Positions 1-7,779 of a DNA stretch of 64,000 nt are shown one piece after another. Where the stretch lies: IMG/VR virus record IMGVR_UViG_3300042884_000193, positions 1-64,000 of that record; one strand, given 5' to 3'. The position numbers and the translations under genes are program-made. The notes beneath the pieces are model-generated. The model made no database searches. It was not told the origin of the DNA and saw only the letters and a program-made list of their open reading frames with translations. The stretch's first letter is position 1; the number at the start of each line of letters is the position of its first letter. The stretch comes from a virus.

Positions 1-839
1 ACTGGACCATTACTAATGATGCATCTAAAGCAGATTTCTTTATTGGTCATAGTAATAATGTGAGTAGAGGTAATGCAGATCAACAAGTTCCTAATGCTCT
101 CGTAGCTAGCAATTGCTCTGTAATGAGGTATGATATGCCTGATGACTTTAGTAGAGAGAAGATAAAACTGAAAGGTGGTGTCTTTAATACTATTATGGAT
201 ACTGAGAACTGGATGGTATTCTCTAAAGCATATTACCGCTATTATGATTCTTGGTCACCCCTACATAATAATGAATGGACATATAACTTCCTGCATTCAA
301 GAACTGTAGAGATGTTATACCGCATACTATCTATGAAGACACCTGTTATAGATGAAGAGTTAATCTTTAATTCTATAGAGCGTGTCACCATAGATGAGTC
401 TGTATATCATACTCTATTTAGTATGTTTAACGCTGACATAGAAAACCGCAACGTTGCTGCAGAGATGTTATTCAATTGTAACTATGAGAATTCTATGTAT
501 TATATCTATAAGCTTTTCAAAGCTGAGTACTATACTATAACTAATAGTATGACTACTAATAATTATAATATTATGAATAGTAAATTAGATCTAAGTAGTC
601 TTAGACATAAAGATTATCCTGCTGCTATAAAACTATTCCTTAAGAAGGGTTGGTTAAATGAGGAGATATATGATAATCTTATTGCGGATACAATTGAAGA
701 TTGTGTTAAAGATAACCTGTCTGATGATGCAAGAAGGTTTGTAAAACTTACACCTACTTGGACCAGGACTTACCAAGAGTTTATGGAGGAAAATAAACCT
801 AAAGAGGAGCCTAAAACTGAAGCTCCATTACCATTTTAA
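1..839 (+). CDS. Unknown replication-region protein, 5' end cut by window edge
   Basis: The frame is open from position 3 (W-T-I-T-N-D...), so the gene begins upstream of the window. The GTG at 60 that could be taken as a start is only an internal valine. About 279 residues are visible. No catalytic motif is recognised. The C-terminal half has a block with N-C-N-Y-E followed by an aromatic helix, which matches a block in the next gene (G-C-N-Y-E-K-S). The two also share a D-x-x-x-A-D segment near the start of the visible part, so I infer they are paralogues. The C-terminus is rich in Lys, Glu and Pro and looks disordered. It lies 2 bases upstream of the next gene at the head of the visible replication operon, which suggests but does not prove a role in DNA metabolism. 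Confidence 0.75.
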   Translation, partial: WTITNDASKADFFIGHSNNVSRGNADQQVPNALVASNCSVMRYDMPDDFSREKIKLKGGVFNTIMDTENWMVFSKAYYRYYDSWSPLHNNEWTYNFLHSRTVEMLYRILSMKTPVIDEELIFNSIERVTIDESVYHTLFSMFNADIENRNVAAEMLFNCNYENSMYYIYKLFKAEYYTITNSMTTNNYNIMNSKLDLSSLRHKDYPAAIKLFLKKGWLNEEIYDNLIADTIEDCVKDNLSDDARRFVKLTPTWTRTYQEFMEENKPKEEPKTEAPLPF

Positions 840-841
840 TT

Positions 842-1966
842 ATGATACAAGAACAACTAACACTTACTGTAAGTAATAATGAGCTGGTACTTGAAGCTAG
901 CCGCGTACTAGTGGATGATAAAGGAAAATATCTATATTACCGCTGGAATGAACAGGAGTATCTAAAAGTATTTAAGCAGTCAACTGCTGATAAGAAATTA
1001 GATCTCACTAATGTAAAAACAATATACTTTGCACCTAAGTGCAGTATTCCTAGAGATAAGGCTAAGCCTTTCTTGGAGGAAAAGAAGATCAAGACTGTTA
1101 GAGATAGGGATACTGCAGATGTAATAATTGCATCTGTAGATTCTGTAGAGGCAGGTCTAGATACTAAACACCTATATCATGTAAAGACCTCTGATATAAT
1201 CCCATTTGTTAAAGGTTTTAGAACTGGTGCTGATATAGATAATCTTATAGTGCAATTATCTACCTATACTGGTAAAAATGTTATTATAAATAGATCTGTT
1301 GTTGAACCATTTTATATAAATAATCACATTAAGCCTACTAAAAATCTCTATGGTAATAGCTTAAATGGTAAATCATTTCAAAGTGGGGACTACTATGGTG
1401 AGTATATAACAACTGTAACAGATGACTTCTTACTATTTGGTGCAAACCTTAGTAATGTTTATTCACAAGAAGTATTTAATAATCTTATTGGTGACACTGT
1501 TATTGATAGAGATGCCTTTGAATCTTTGAGAACTATGCTAAATAGTGGGGATAAAGATAATCACCTAGTTGCTATGACCATTATGGCCGGATGTAACTAT
1601 GAGAAAAGCTTTGTCTATCTAGCATTACTCCTAGAAGAGTTTGGTAGAAACGCTATCTATAATCATAAGTATAGAAATACTGTAGCCTTTAAGTCTTTGA
1701 CTAACTGGATTGGTTATAACAAGTACCGCTGGGACAAAGATGCTATCCTAGACGTATCTATAGAGAAAGAGTTACTAACTCAAGAACTATTGGATACTGT
1801 TAAGGCTAGTGTATTAGGTGGGTCTAGAACTTATAGTGACAACTTTGAGGTTGTAGATATTAGATTAACTGCAGAGATGCAAATCAAGGTAGATAAACTT
1901 TTAAATAAACAAGATGATAGATTTCCAAGCGGAGGAGAACTTCTACAAGAAGAAGTTTCACTTTAG
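842..1966 (+). CDS. Unknown protein, paralogue of the preceding gene
   Basis: A 374-residue soluble protein that I do not recognise. Its middle and C-terminal parts (residues about 215-330) resemble the preceding protein: an I-D-x-x-x-F/Y-x-x-L segment, then A-G-C-N-Y-E-K-S and an amphipathic helix, then a W-rich stretch. It starts at ATG 842, two bases after the preceding stop. It ends in a true TAG stop at 1964-1966, evidence that TAG is not reassigned. The last 53 bases overlap the start of the nuclease gene at 1914. The position between replication genes suggests co-expression in DNA metabolism; the function is unknown. Confidence 0.8.
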   Translation: MIQEQLTLTVSNNELVLEASRVLVDDKGKYLYYRWNEQEYLKVFKQSTADKKLDLTNVKTIYFAPKCSIPRDKAKPFLEEKKIKTVRDRDTADVIIASVDSVEAGLDTKHLYHVKTSDIIPFVKGFRTGADIDNLIVQLSTYTGKNVIINRSVVEPFYINNHIKPTKNLYGNSLNGKSFQSGDYYGEYITTVTDDFLLFGANLSNVYSQEVFNNLIGDTVIDRDAFESLRTMLNSGDKDNHLVAMTIMAGCNYEKSFVYLALLLEEFGRNAIYNHKYRNTVAFKSLTNWIGYNKYRWDKDAILDVSIEKELLTQELLDTVKASVLGGSRTYSDNFEVVDIRLTAEMQIKVDKLLNKQDDRFPSGGELLQEEVSL

Positions 1967-2882
1967 TTATTCCGGGTTCAACAAATTATTGTTTGCCCCT
2001 AGTGCTTTTTACAAGCATTACATCTTAAACCAAAGAGAGGACAAGATGGAGCAGCACCTGATTGAAGGTAGCCTGCTTCATTGTCTTCTCCTAGAAGAGG
2101 ATAAGTTTCATGATAAGTATGTGGTGTCCCCGGTAAACTTACCGGGTGACAGCATTAAGAATGTTGTTGACAAGGTATTCACAAGAGCCTGGGCTAATAA
2201 CAATCTTGACTTATCTTTGGAGCAGAATGAGTTTGAGATCCTTGATACATTAAAGGAAATCAATCTGTATCAGAGTCTCAAGACTGATGCACAAAGAGTT
2301 GAGAAAGTAATAACTGACGCAAGTATAAGTTACTATAACTTCTTAACTACAAAGGGTGACAAGGCTGTTATAGACGAGGAAACCCTGAACAAAGTAAAAG
2401 GTTATGCTGAGATCGTAAGATCTAATGAGAAGATTACAAGCTTACTCAATATAGGGGGTCCCTTTAGTATGAGTGAGGTGCCATTTGTAATGGACACAAA
2501 GTATGCCTTTGGTCTTAGGGGTTTTGTAGATAATGTTAACATTGATCACGGTGCCAAAGTGATTTATATTAATGATCTCAAGACTAGTGGAAAACTATTA
2601 CAAGATTTCCCGGAGACCGTAGAGTATTATAAGTACTGGTTGCAAGCTGCAGTGTACTGTAAATTAGTAAGAGCTAACTATGGCTTAAGTAATTATCAGA
2701 TTAAGTTTCATTTCATAGTGGTTGACAAGCTCACCCAGTGTTATGCATTTGAAGTTAGTCAAGTAACTCTTAATAGCTGGATGGATAAGCTTGATGAGAT
2801 AATGAAAATTGCAGACTATCATTACACAAATAGAAAATTTGACTTACCTTATGAATATGAGGTTGGTAATGTAATTTTATAA
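1914..2882 (+). CDS. PD-(D/E)XK superfamily nuclease (RecB/Cas4/RecE-like)
   Basis: A 322-residue protein with the residue pattern of the PD-(D/E)XK nuclease superfamily. It has an N-terminal helical S-Y-S-x-F-x-x-L segment (residues 18-26), a G52-x-x-x-H56 motif followed by L-L-L-E-E, an acidic residue in G-F-V-D206-N, then D221-L-K223-T-S, the D-x-K metal-binding and catalytic signature. Phage relatives (RecE / DUF3799 type) degrade or process DNA ends for recombination and replication. Start choice: ATG 1914 overlaps the upstream gene by 53 bases. A GGAGGA sequence just inside the frame might favour a later start, but no good ATG follows before the conserved S-Y-S motif. It sits two genes upstream of the DNA polymerase, consistent with a recombination or replication nuclease. 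I cannot say whether it is an exo- or endonuclease. Confidence 0.75.
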   Translation: MIDFQAEENFYKKKFHFSYSGFNKLLFAPSAFYKHYILNQREDKMEQHLIEGSLLHCLLLEEDKFHDKYVVSPVNLPGDSIKNVVDKVFTRAWANNNLDLSLEQNEFEILDTLKEINLYQSLKTDAQRVEKVITDASISYYNFLTTKGDKAVIDEETLNKVKGYAEIVRSNEKITSLLNIGGPFSMSEVPFVMDTKYAFGLRGFVDNVNIDHGAKVIYINDLKTSGKLLQDFPETVEYYKYWLQAAVYCKLVRANYGLSNYQIKFHFIVVDKLTQCYAFEVSQVTLNSWMDKLDEIMKIADYHYTNRKFDLPYEYEVGNVIL

Positions 2883-2885
2883 TGT

Positions 2886-3437
2886 ATGATCAAAAATGTA
2901 TATGGTAAGTATTTTCAAAAGTCTAGGATATTCTTATATCCTGCATTAGACATACATGTGTCTAATTTTATGCCGTATCAGACATATGTTGCATGGGATA
3001 ATGAATTAGATCTCGATGCAAAGTTCTTAATCTGTGTGTTTGATTTACAGTCTACACCAGAATTTCATCAGTTTGAAAAAGCTCGCCTTATGAATCATGT
3101 ATTATTTGAGGATTATTATGAGCTGTCAAATGGAAGAGGTGCCTATATATTTCGGATGGCTGGCTTACCTATATGGGATGCCTTCATATCCGGCAACTAT
3201 AGCAAGTTCCCTGATGTATACAAGGACAAGATTATTAAATGTCACGGCATATCAACAGCTAACAAAGAGCATCTTGAAAGTTATTTGTATCCCGAAAAGT
3301 ATTATAGGGATTACGCAAGAGCTTTAGATATTGATGAATCTGTGCTGCAAGAGGTGGGGCAATTGTGTAGCCCACCAAATCTAAAGAAAGAAAAACTAAC
3401 TGTCTTAAAAAAAGAGTTGGATTTCTCAAACAAATAA
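2886..3437 (+). CDS. Unknown 183-aa protein of the replication cluster
   Basis: A soluble protein of 183 residues, rich in Tyr and Phe, that I do not recognise. It has no membrane segment, no metal-binding cluster and no nucleotide-binding loop. The C-terminus is Lys-rich (K-K-E-K-L-T-V-L-K-K). The start codon follows the nuclease stop by 3 bases, so it is very probably translated from the same message as the nuclease and polymerase. The shorter frames on both strands across this stretch look like shadows: their composition is unlike the neighbours and they have no plausible starts. The function is unknown. Confidence 0.7.
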   Translation: MIKNVYGKYFQKSRIFLYPALDIHVSNFMPYQTYVAWDNELDLDAKFLICVFDLQSTPEFHQFEKARLMNHVLFEDYYELSNGRGAYIFRMAGLPIWDAFISGNYSKFPDVYKDKIIKCHGISTANKEHLESYLYPEKYYRDYARALDIDESVLQEVGQLCSPPNLKKEKLTVLKKELDFSNK

Positions 3438-3459
3438 CTAAATTTGTAAAAACCAAATA

Positions 3460-3858
3460 ATGATGAGTATAAATAAATCTATGATTTTGACCACAGGTCA
3501 ATGGAATAATCAAAAAACCTTTAAGTTAATGCCTGTTACACGTGAGTGTCCTTTCATTGAAGGTATTTATGACCCAAATGTTAAAGTATTAGCTATGATA
3601 AGCGATACTAAGAAGCAAGTATTTCACATGGTTCCTAAGATTGATCCAAATGGTGATCCAGAAAAGCGTAAAACTCTTGCTCAAGACGGTAACCCTTATA
3701 AACAAGAGCGCCGCACACTAGAAAGTTTCCAAGAATATTATATTGAGGAGCGTTCTGAGATTGAGGAGATGATCAAATTGTTTGCTATCAATGCAGACTC
3801 TTATGATTATACTGGATTTTTAGATGCTGCGCCAACTGAGGCTAACACCACCATCTAG
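3460..3858 (+). CDS. Unknown 132-aa protein before the terminator
   Basis: A 132-residue acidic soluble protein with no recognised domain. Visible features are a charged segment with P-N-G-D-P-E-K-R-K near residues 65-75, then a Glu-rich helix (about residues 84-105). It begins M-M-S-I-N-K; either of the two Met codons could be used. It ends in a TAG stop at 3856-3858, followed 20 bases later by a strong intrinsic terminator. It is thus the last gene of the first + strand sub-operon and may be expressed more strongly than the polymerase that follows. Small genes in this position in phages often encode single-strand binding or regulatory proteins, but nothing in the sequence shows that here. 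Confidence 0.7.
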   Translation: MMSINKSMILTTGQWNNQKTFKLMPVTRECPFIEGIYDPNVKVLAMISDTKKQVFHMVPKIDPNGDPEKRKTLAQDGNPYKQERRTLESFQEYYIEERSEIEEMIKLFAINADSYDYTGFLDAAPTEANTTI

Positions 3859-3878
3859 TAAATAAAAAAAGTTTATAC

Positions 3879-3907
3879 AAGGGAGGCATGTCCTCCCTTT
3901 ATTTTTT
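3879..3907 (+). terminator. Strong intrinsic terminator upstream of DNA polymerase
   Basis: A perfect 8-bp inverted repeat, AAGGGAGG (3879-3886) and CCTCCCTT (3892-3899), with the 5-base loop CATGT. TATTTTTT follows on the + strand, the classical rho-independent layout. An A-rich run precedes it (3861-3870), so it may work weakly in reverse. It lies between the 132-aa gene and the DNA polymerase, whose ATG is only about 20 bases past the stem. Polymerase expression must therefore depend on readthrough or antitermination, or on a promoter overlapping this site. Confidence 0.85.
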
Positions 3908-3919
3908 AAATGTAAATGT

Positions 3920-5914
3920 ATGAGCAAAAATTGGGTAATGGACTACGAGACCCTAATCAATTGTTTTGTTGCAGTTTTTACTGAGTACAAGACAGATGAG
4001 ACACATGTCTTTGTTATCCATAGTAGTCGTAATGATTTTACTGCTCTAGCAAGTTTTCTAAATGATAATATAGTAGAGGAACAATTCCATATTTCTTTTA
4101 ACGGTATTCACTTTGACTCTCAGATTACTGAGTATATGATACGTGACTATGACTGGTTAGAGAATATGCCCGCTGAAGAAATAGCACACTTGCTATATCT
4201 AAAAGCACAGGAGGTTATTGACCGCTCTAATGCTAATGAGTTTAGTGAGTTCTCTGAAAGAGACTTACATATCAAGCAGTTAGATGTTTTCAAGCTTAAC
4301 CACTGGGATAATCCTGCTAAAAGATCTAGTCTTAAATGGATTGAGTTCTCAATGGATTGGCACAATGTCCGAGACATGCCAATACACCATAGTACTTATA
4401 TCAATGACCAAGATCAAATAGATACTATTATAAGTTATTGCATCAATGACGTAGCTGCAACTAAGCGGATTATGGAACTGAGTAAAGATCAAATCATGCT
4501 CAGAAAATCTCTTACTGCAGAGTATAACATTAATCTTATGAGTGCTTCAGAGCCTAGGATATCTAAAGAGTTGTTCCTGTATTTCCTTTCTGAGAAAACA
4601 GGGATGAACAAGTATGATCTTAAGCAGATGAGGACAATCAGAGAAAGCATCAATGTAGGGGATATCATATTACCGTATATCAAGTTTAAACGTAAGGAGT
4701 TTATAAACATCCACGAGAAGTTTAAATCTCTAGTTATAAATACTAATGAGACTAAAGGTGGGTTCAAGTATTCTCTGACTCACAAAGGTGTTAAAACTGA
4801 TTATGGTTTGGGTGGTTTGCATGGTGCTACTAAGGCTGGTGTGTATGAAGCAGGTAATGGTATGATAATAATGACGTCTGACGTTACTAGTTTCTATCCT
4901 AACCTTGCTATCCGCAATGGCTGGTCACCTGCGCATATCCCGCAAGCAGAATTCTGTGAGCAGTATGAGTGGTTCTTTGATGAGAGAAAGAAGATTCCAA
5001 AGAAGGATCCAAAGAACTATGTATATAAGATTATACTTAACAGTACTTATGGTTTAAGTAATGACGAGAACTGTTTCTTGTATGATCCTGAATTCACTAT
5101 GCGCATCACTATCAACGGTCAGCTTAGTTTGACTATGTTATATGAGATGTTATCTGATGCTATACCTGGGAGTATTCCTCTCATGCAAAATACAGATGGT
5201 CTAGAAATGATGATACCTGCTAACATGCGTGAAGTTTATCTTGGCGTATGTACTAAGTGGGAGCAAATGACTAATCTGCAGCTTGAGCATGATGAATATT
5301 CCAGAATGATCATCGGAGATGTCAACAATTACATTGCAGTACTAAAGGATAAGAAGGTAACTAAAGAAGAGTGGGAAGAGCTTAAAGTTAAGAATCCCCA
5401 CTATGTATACAAACAGAACAATGATGTATATACTTACAATGCTACTAAGTGTAAAGGCCGGTTTGAGTTTAGCGATCTCGCTTTACATAAAAACAAGTCA
5501 TCACTTATAGTATCTAAGGCTATCTATTATTATTTTGTTCACAACATAGTACCTGAAGCTTATCTGCAACGCAATAGAAACATCTTTGATTATTGTATTG
5601 GTGTAAAGAAGAAAGGAGATTGGTTTTTTATGGAGACCTGTTTTGTAAAAGGCCAGAGAATAAACAATGAGCTGCAGAACGTGGTAAGATATTATGTATC
5701 AAATCATGGTTGCAAAATCATTAAGATTAATTCTGCTGATGGTCGAGAAATCCAAGCTGAGGCTGGTAAATGGATGCAGACTGTATTCAATGAGTATGTT
5801 AACAAGCCTTGGTTTTCCTATGATGTTAATGATGACTATTATCTTGAGAAGATCTATAAAGAGATAGAACACATTAACAAGAAAAATGCAAGTGCCCAAC
5901 TAAATTTATTTTAA
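3920..5914 (+). CDS. Family B DNA polymerase with 3'-5' exonuclease
   Basis: Replicative DNA polymerase of 664 residues, short for family B. The exonuclease motifs are all present: ExoI D8-Y-E10, ExoII F60-N-G-I-H-F-D66, ExoIII Y173-C-I-N-D177. Polymerase motif A is S-D321-V-T-S-F-Y-P, motif B is K370-I-I-L-N374-S-T-Y-G, and motif C reads N424-T-D426-G instead of the usual D-T-D-S. Only about 50 residues separate motifs A and B, so there is no room for the TPR1 insertion of protein-primed polymerases. The last residues are Q-L-N-L-F at the very C-terminus, matching the sliding-clamp-binding consensus Q-L-S/D-L-F; I infer docking on the host beta clamp. The gene follows a terminator hairpin and is one base from the next gene. 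crAss-like phages carry either family A or family B polymerases. Confidence 0.92.
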   Translation: MSKNWVMDYETLINCFVAVFTEYKTDETHVFVIHSSRNDFTALASFLNDNIVEEQFHISFNGIHFDSQITEYMIRDYDWLENMPAEEIAHLLYLKAQEVIDRSNANEFSEFSERDLHIKQLDVFKLNHWDNPAKRSSLKWIEFSMDWHNVRDMPIHHSTYINDQDQIDTIISYCINDVAATKRIMELSKDQIMLRKSLTAEYNINLMSASEPRISKELFLYFLSEKTGMNKYDLKQMRTIRESINVGDIILPYIKFKRKEFINIHEKFKSLVINTNETKGGFKYSLTHKGVKTDYGLGGLHGATKAGVYEAGNGMIIMTSDVTSFYPNLAIRNGWSPAHIPQAEFCEQYEWFFDERKKIPKKDPKNYVYKIILNSTYGLSNDENCFLYDPEFTMRITINGQLSLTMLYEMLSDAIPGSIPLMQNTDGLEMMIPANMREVYLGVCTKWEQMTNLQLEHDEYSRMIIGDVNNYIAVLKDKKVTKEEWEELKVKNPHYVYKQNNDVYTYNATKCKGRFEFSDLALHKNKSSLIVSKAIYYYFVHNIVPEAYLQRNRNIFDYCIGVKKKGDWFFMETCFVKGQRINNELQNVVRYYVSNHGCKIIKINSADGREIQAEAGKWMQTVFNEYVNKPWFSYDVNDDYYLEKIYKEIEHINKKNASAQLNLF

Positions 5915-5915
5915 A

Positions 5916-6896
5916 ATGAGTAAAAGAATTCCAACTGGTATAACCAGAGAGTACTTAGAAAGTATAGCCCTCCCTAACCACGGGGGGCGCTATACTCCTA
6001 TTAGCCACAAGTCTATTATAGATAAAGTTCATGAAGAACTTGTTACTCGTGGCTTTAATGTAGAATCAGAATTATACCGCGCAAGTATTGGCGGTAATGT
6101 TGCAAACGGTATATATATACTAGACCAGGGTACAGATCCTGATATGAAGATGATGTTTATCTGGGGTAACTCTTATGATAAGTCTATGAGATTTAAGTGT
6201 GGCATAGGTGTATACATACCAAAGACTGGTAACTATATCTTTGCTGGTGACCTATCTAGTTATGCTAGAAAGCATACAGGCAAAGCTGATGAAGAAGCTA
6301 TTTCTATGATTCAGACTCAACTTAATATGGCCAATGTTCATTATGCTGAGTTACTTGAATCAAGAGATGTGCTTATTAATCAGACGGCTAGCTTGCATAC
6401 TTATTCGCAATTAGTAGGTGAGATGTTTATTGAGAAGCAGTGTCTTAATAAAGAGCAAGCCTCTTCAGTAAGGGACCGTCTCCTTAATAAAGTTGTCCTA
6501 TTTGACAACATGGACCACACTAATGCGTGGAACTTCTACAACTGTGTAGCTACCGCATTACGCATGTCACATCCTAAGAACTGGTTTGAGGATCAATCAG
6601 AATGCCACAAAGTTATTAACAAATACTTTGCGTTAACTACTTTAACACAGATGGATTGCGATATGGAGTTTGTACAAGAACCTGTACAGGAGGAAGTACA
6701 ACCTACTAACCAACTAGACATCTTTGAAGTAATAGCTGAGATAACTAAGCCTAAGCTTACTAGTCCTACAGATGTTATAGAAGATGACTTAAGTCTTTTA
6801 GTGGAAGAAATTCAAGAAAAAGTTGTTGAGGAGAAGGTAGAATTCTTTAACTTTGACGGTGACGAATTACCCACATTTGATTTACCTGATTTATGA
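5916..6896 (+). CDS. Unknown protein with clamp-binding-like peptide (possibly DUF932-like)
   Basis: A 326-residue protein. The N-terminal two thirds form a globular region with W-G-N-S-Y-D-K-S (about residue 86) and a later C-I-G/C-G-I-G strand-rich part. The layout is reminiscent of DUF932-type phage/plasmid proteins, but the match is weak. The C-terminal third is acidic and probably disordered (repeated V-Q-E-E, V-V-E-E, ending D-L-P-D-L). It carries Q266-L-D-I-F270, close to the clamp-binding consensus Q-L-S/D-L-F. The polymerase next door ends in a similar peptide. The start is one base after the polymerase stop, and the stop overlaps the next gene by 4 bases (ATGA). A replication accessory role is inferred from these two facts only. 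Confidence 0.65.
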   Translation: MSKRIPTGITREYLESIALPNHGGRYTPISHKSIIDKVHEELVTRGFNVESELYRASIGGNVANGIYILDQGTDPDMKMMFIWGNSYDKSMRFKCGIGVYIPKTGNYIFAGDLSSYARKHTGKADEEAISMIQTQLNMANVHYAELLESRDVLINQTASLHTYSQLVGEMFIEKQCLNKEQASSVRDRLLNKVVLFDNMDHTNAWNFYNCVATALRMSHPKNWFEDQSECHKVINKYFALTTLTQMDCDMEFVQEPVQEEVQPTNQLDIFEVIAEITKPKLTSPTDVIEDDLSLLVEEIQEKVVEEKVEFFNFDGDELPTFDLPDL

Positions 6897-7396
6897 CAAG
6901 AGAAGATTTTAGCAGAAGAGTAGAGAAGCGCATCGACCTGGTGCGCCAATCTCTACTAACTAAACATAAAGAGTACGCTAAAGATGATAATGTATTCAGA
7001 AACTTTGATGAAGCTGCGGGGGGATTATCCCTCCACAGCACATCAGCTGAAGTTCTCTGGAGCTATATGACTAAGCATTTAGTTTCTATTAAAGATATAG
7101 TATCTGATAATGTACCTGTTACAAATGAACTAGTGTCTGAAAAGATTGGAGATGTGATAAACTATCTTATCTTACTAGAGGCTATGTTAAATGAGAAAGG
7201 TGAAAGACACTGTAAGCTTAAAGAAGCATACGCTAAGCATAAGCTTTATAACAAATCTGTAGATAGATTGTCTATGTGGACTAGTGACTATACTAAGAAT
7301 ACAGATATGCTAGGCTTGGTAAACATGTCTAAGAATGGTACTGACCATGATATAGATAAAGTAAATTATAATAGTAACGGAGATAAAGGATATTAA
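6893..7396 (+). CDS. DUF1599 / nucleotide-modification-associated (Nmad1)-like protein
   Basis: A 167-residue helical protein. Residues 24-42 read K-H-K-E-Y-A, then D-D-N-V-F-R-N-F and an A-A pair. Next come Y-M-T-K-H (about residue 58) and E-K-I-G-D-V-I-N-Y (about residue 84). This spacing fits the DUF1599 (Nmad1) family, found in phages near nucleotide-modification and dNTP-handling genes and distantly like all-alpha NTP pyrophosphatases. The C-terminal 50 residues are polar and likely flexible. The gene overlaps the previous stop by 4 bases and shares one base with the next start, so it is translationally coupled to the MazG-like gene. A role in the nucleotide pool or base modification is inferred. 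Confidence 0.65.
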   Translation: MTREDFSRRVEKRIDLVRQSLLTKHKEYAKDDNVFRNFDEAAGGLSLHSTSAEVLWSYMTKHLVSIKDIVSDNVPVTNELVSEKIGDVINYLILLEAMLNEKGERHCKLKEAYAKHKLYNKSVDRLSMWTSDYTKNTDMLGLVNMSKNGTDHDIDKVNYNSNGDKGY

Positions 7397-7779
7397 TGAA
7401 GAAGTATATCAATATGGTAGCGGAGTTCCATACCGCGTTTAACATGCCTGATCCACAAGATTACAAACAACTAACACAAGAACAATATGAGTTACGTCAC
7501 AGGCTCTTGGAAGAAGAGAACAACGAGTACCTTGAAGCTTGCGGTGATGATGACCTTGTGGGTATTGCAGATGCTCTTGGTGACCAGCTTTATATCATTT
7601 ACGGGACTATTCTTAAGCATGGCTTACAAGACAGGATTGAAGAAGTCTTCACAGAAATCCATAGGTCCAACATGAGTAAGCTAGATGAAAATGGAAAACC
7701 CATCCTCAGAGAAGATGGGAAGATCCTTAAAGGTAAGAATTACTTTAAACCTAATATCACTAAGATACTAGGAGTTTAA
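7396..7779 (+). CDS. MazG-like / phosphoribosyl-ATP pyrophosphohydrolase-like NTP hydrolase
   Basis: A 127-residue protein with the all-alpha NTP pyrophosphatase signature: E40-E41-N-N-E44 on one helix, then D59-A-L-G-D63-Q-L-Y on the next, the metal-binding acidic residues of the MazG/PRA-PH fold. Phage members usually hydrolyse (d)NTPs or alarmone-like nucleotides rather than acting in histidine synthesis; the substrate cannot be read from sequence. The C-terminal part includes N-G-K-P-I-L-R and K-G-K-N-Y-F-K-P, common in this phage subfamily. It is the last + strand gene; its stop (7777-7779) overlaps the stop of the convergent small gene on the other strand by 4 bases. Confidence 0.85.
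   Translation: MKKYINMVAEFHTAFNMPDPQDYKQLTQEQYELRHRLLEEENNEYLEACGDDDLVGIADALGDQLYIIYGTILKHGLQDRIEEVFTEIHRSNMSKLDENGKPILREDGKILKGKNYFKPNITKILGV
7695..7719 (-). terminator. Candidate terminator for the leftward (structural) unit
   Basis: Read on the - strand: CCCATC (7719-7714), a 9-base loop, GATGGG (7704-7699), then TTTTCC and ATTTTC. The stem is 6 bp with four G-C pairs and the T-tract is on the - strand side only. It lies about 60 bases past the last - strand stop, inside the 3' end of the MazG-like gene on the opposite strand. It is plausible but weaker than the terminators at 3879 and 7812. Confidence 0.4.

Noticed and set aside
3259-3513. - strand 84-codon frame
   Set aside because: It lies opposite two + strand genes, has no neighbouring gene on its strand and a composition unlike the other proteins.
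3920-5914. Protein-primed (phi29-like) DNA polymerase
   Set aside because: Motifs A and B are only about 50 residues apart, leaving no room for the TPR1 insertion, and no terminal-protein gene is seen.
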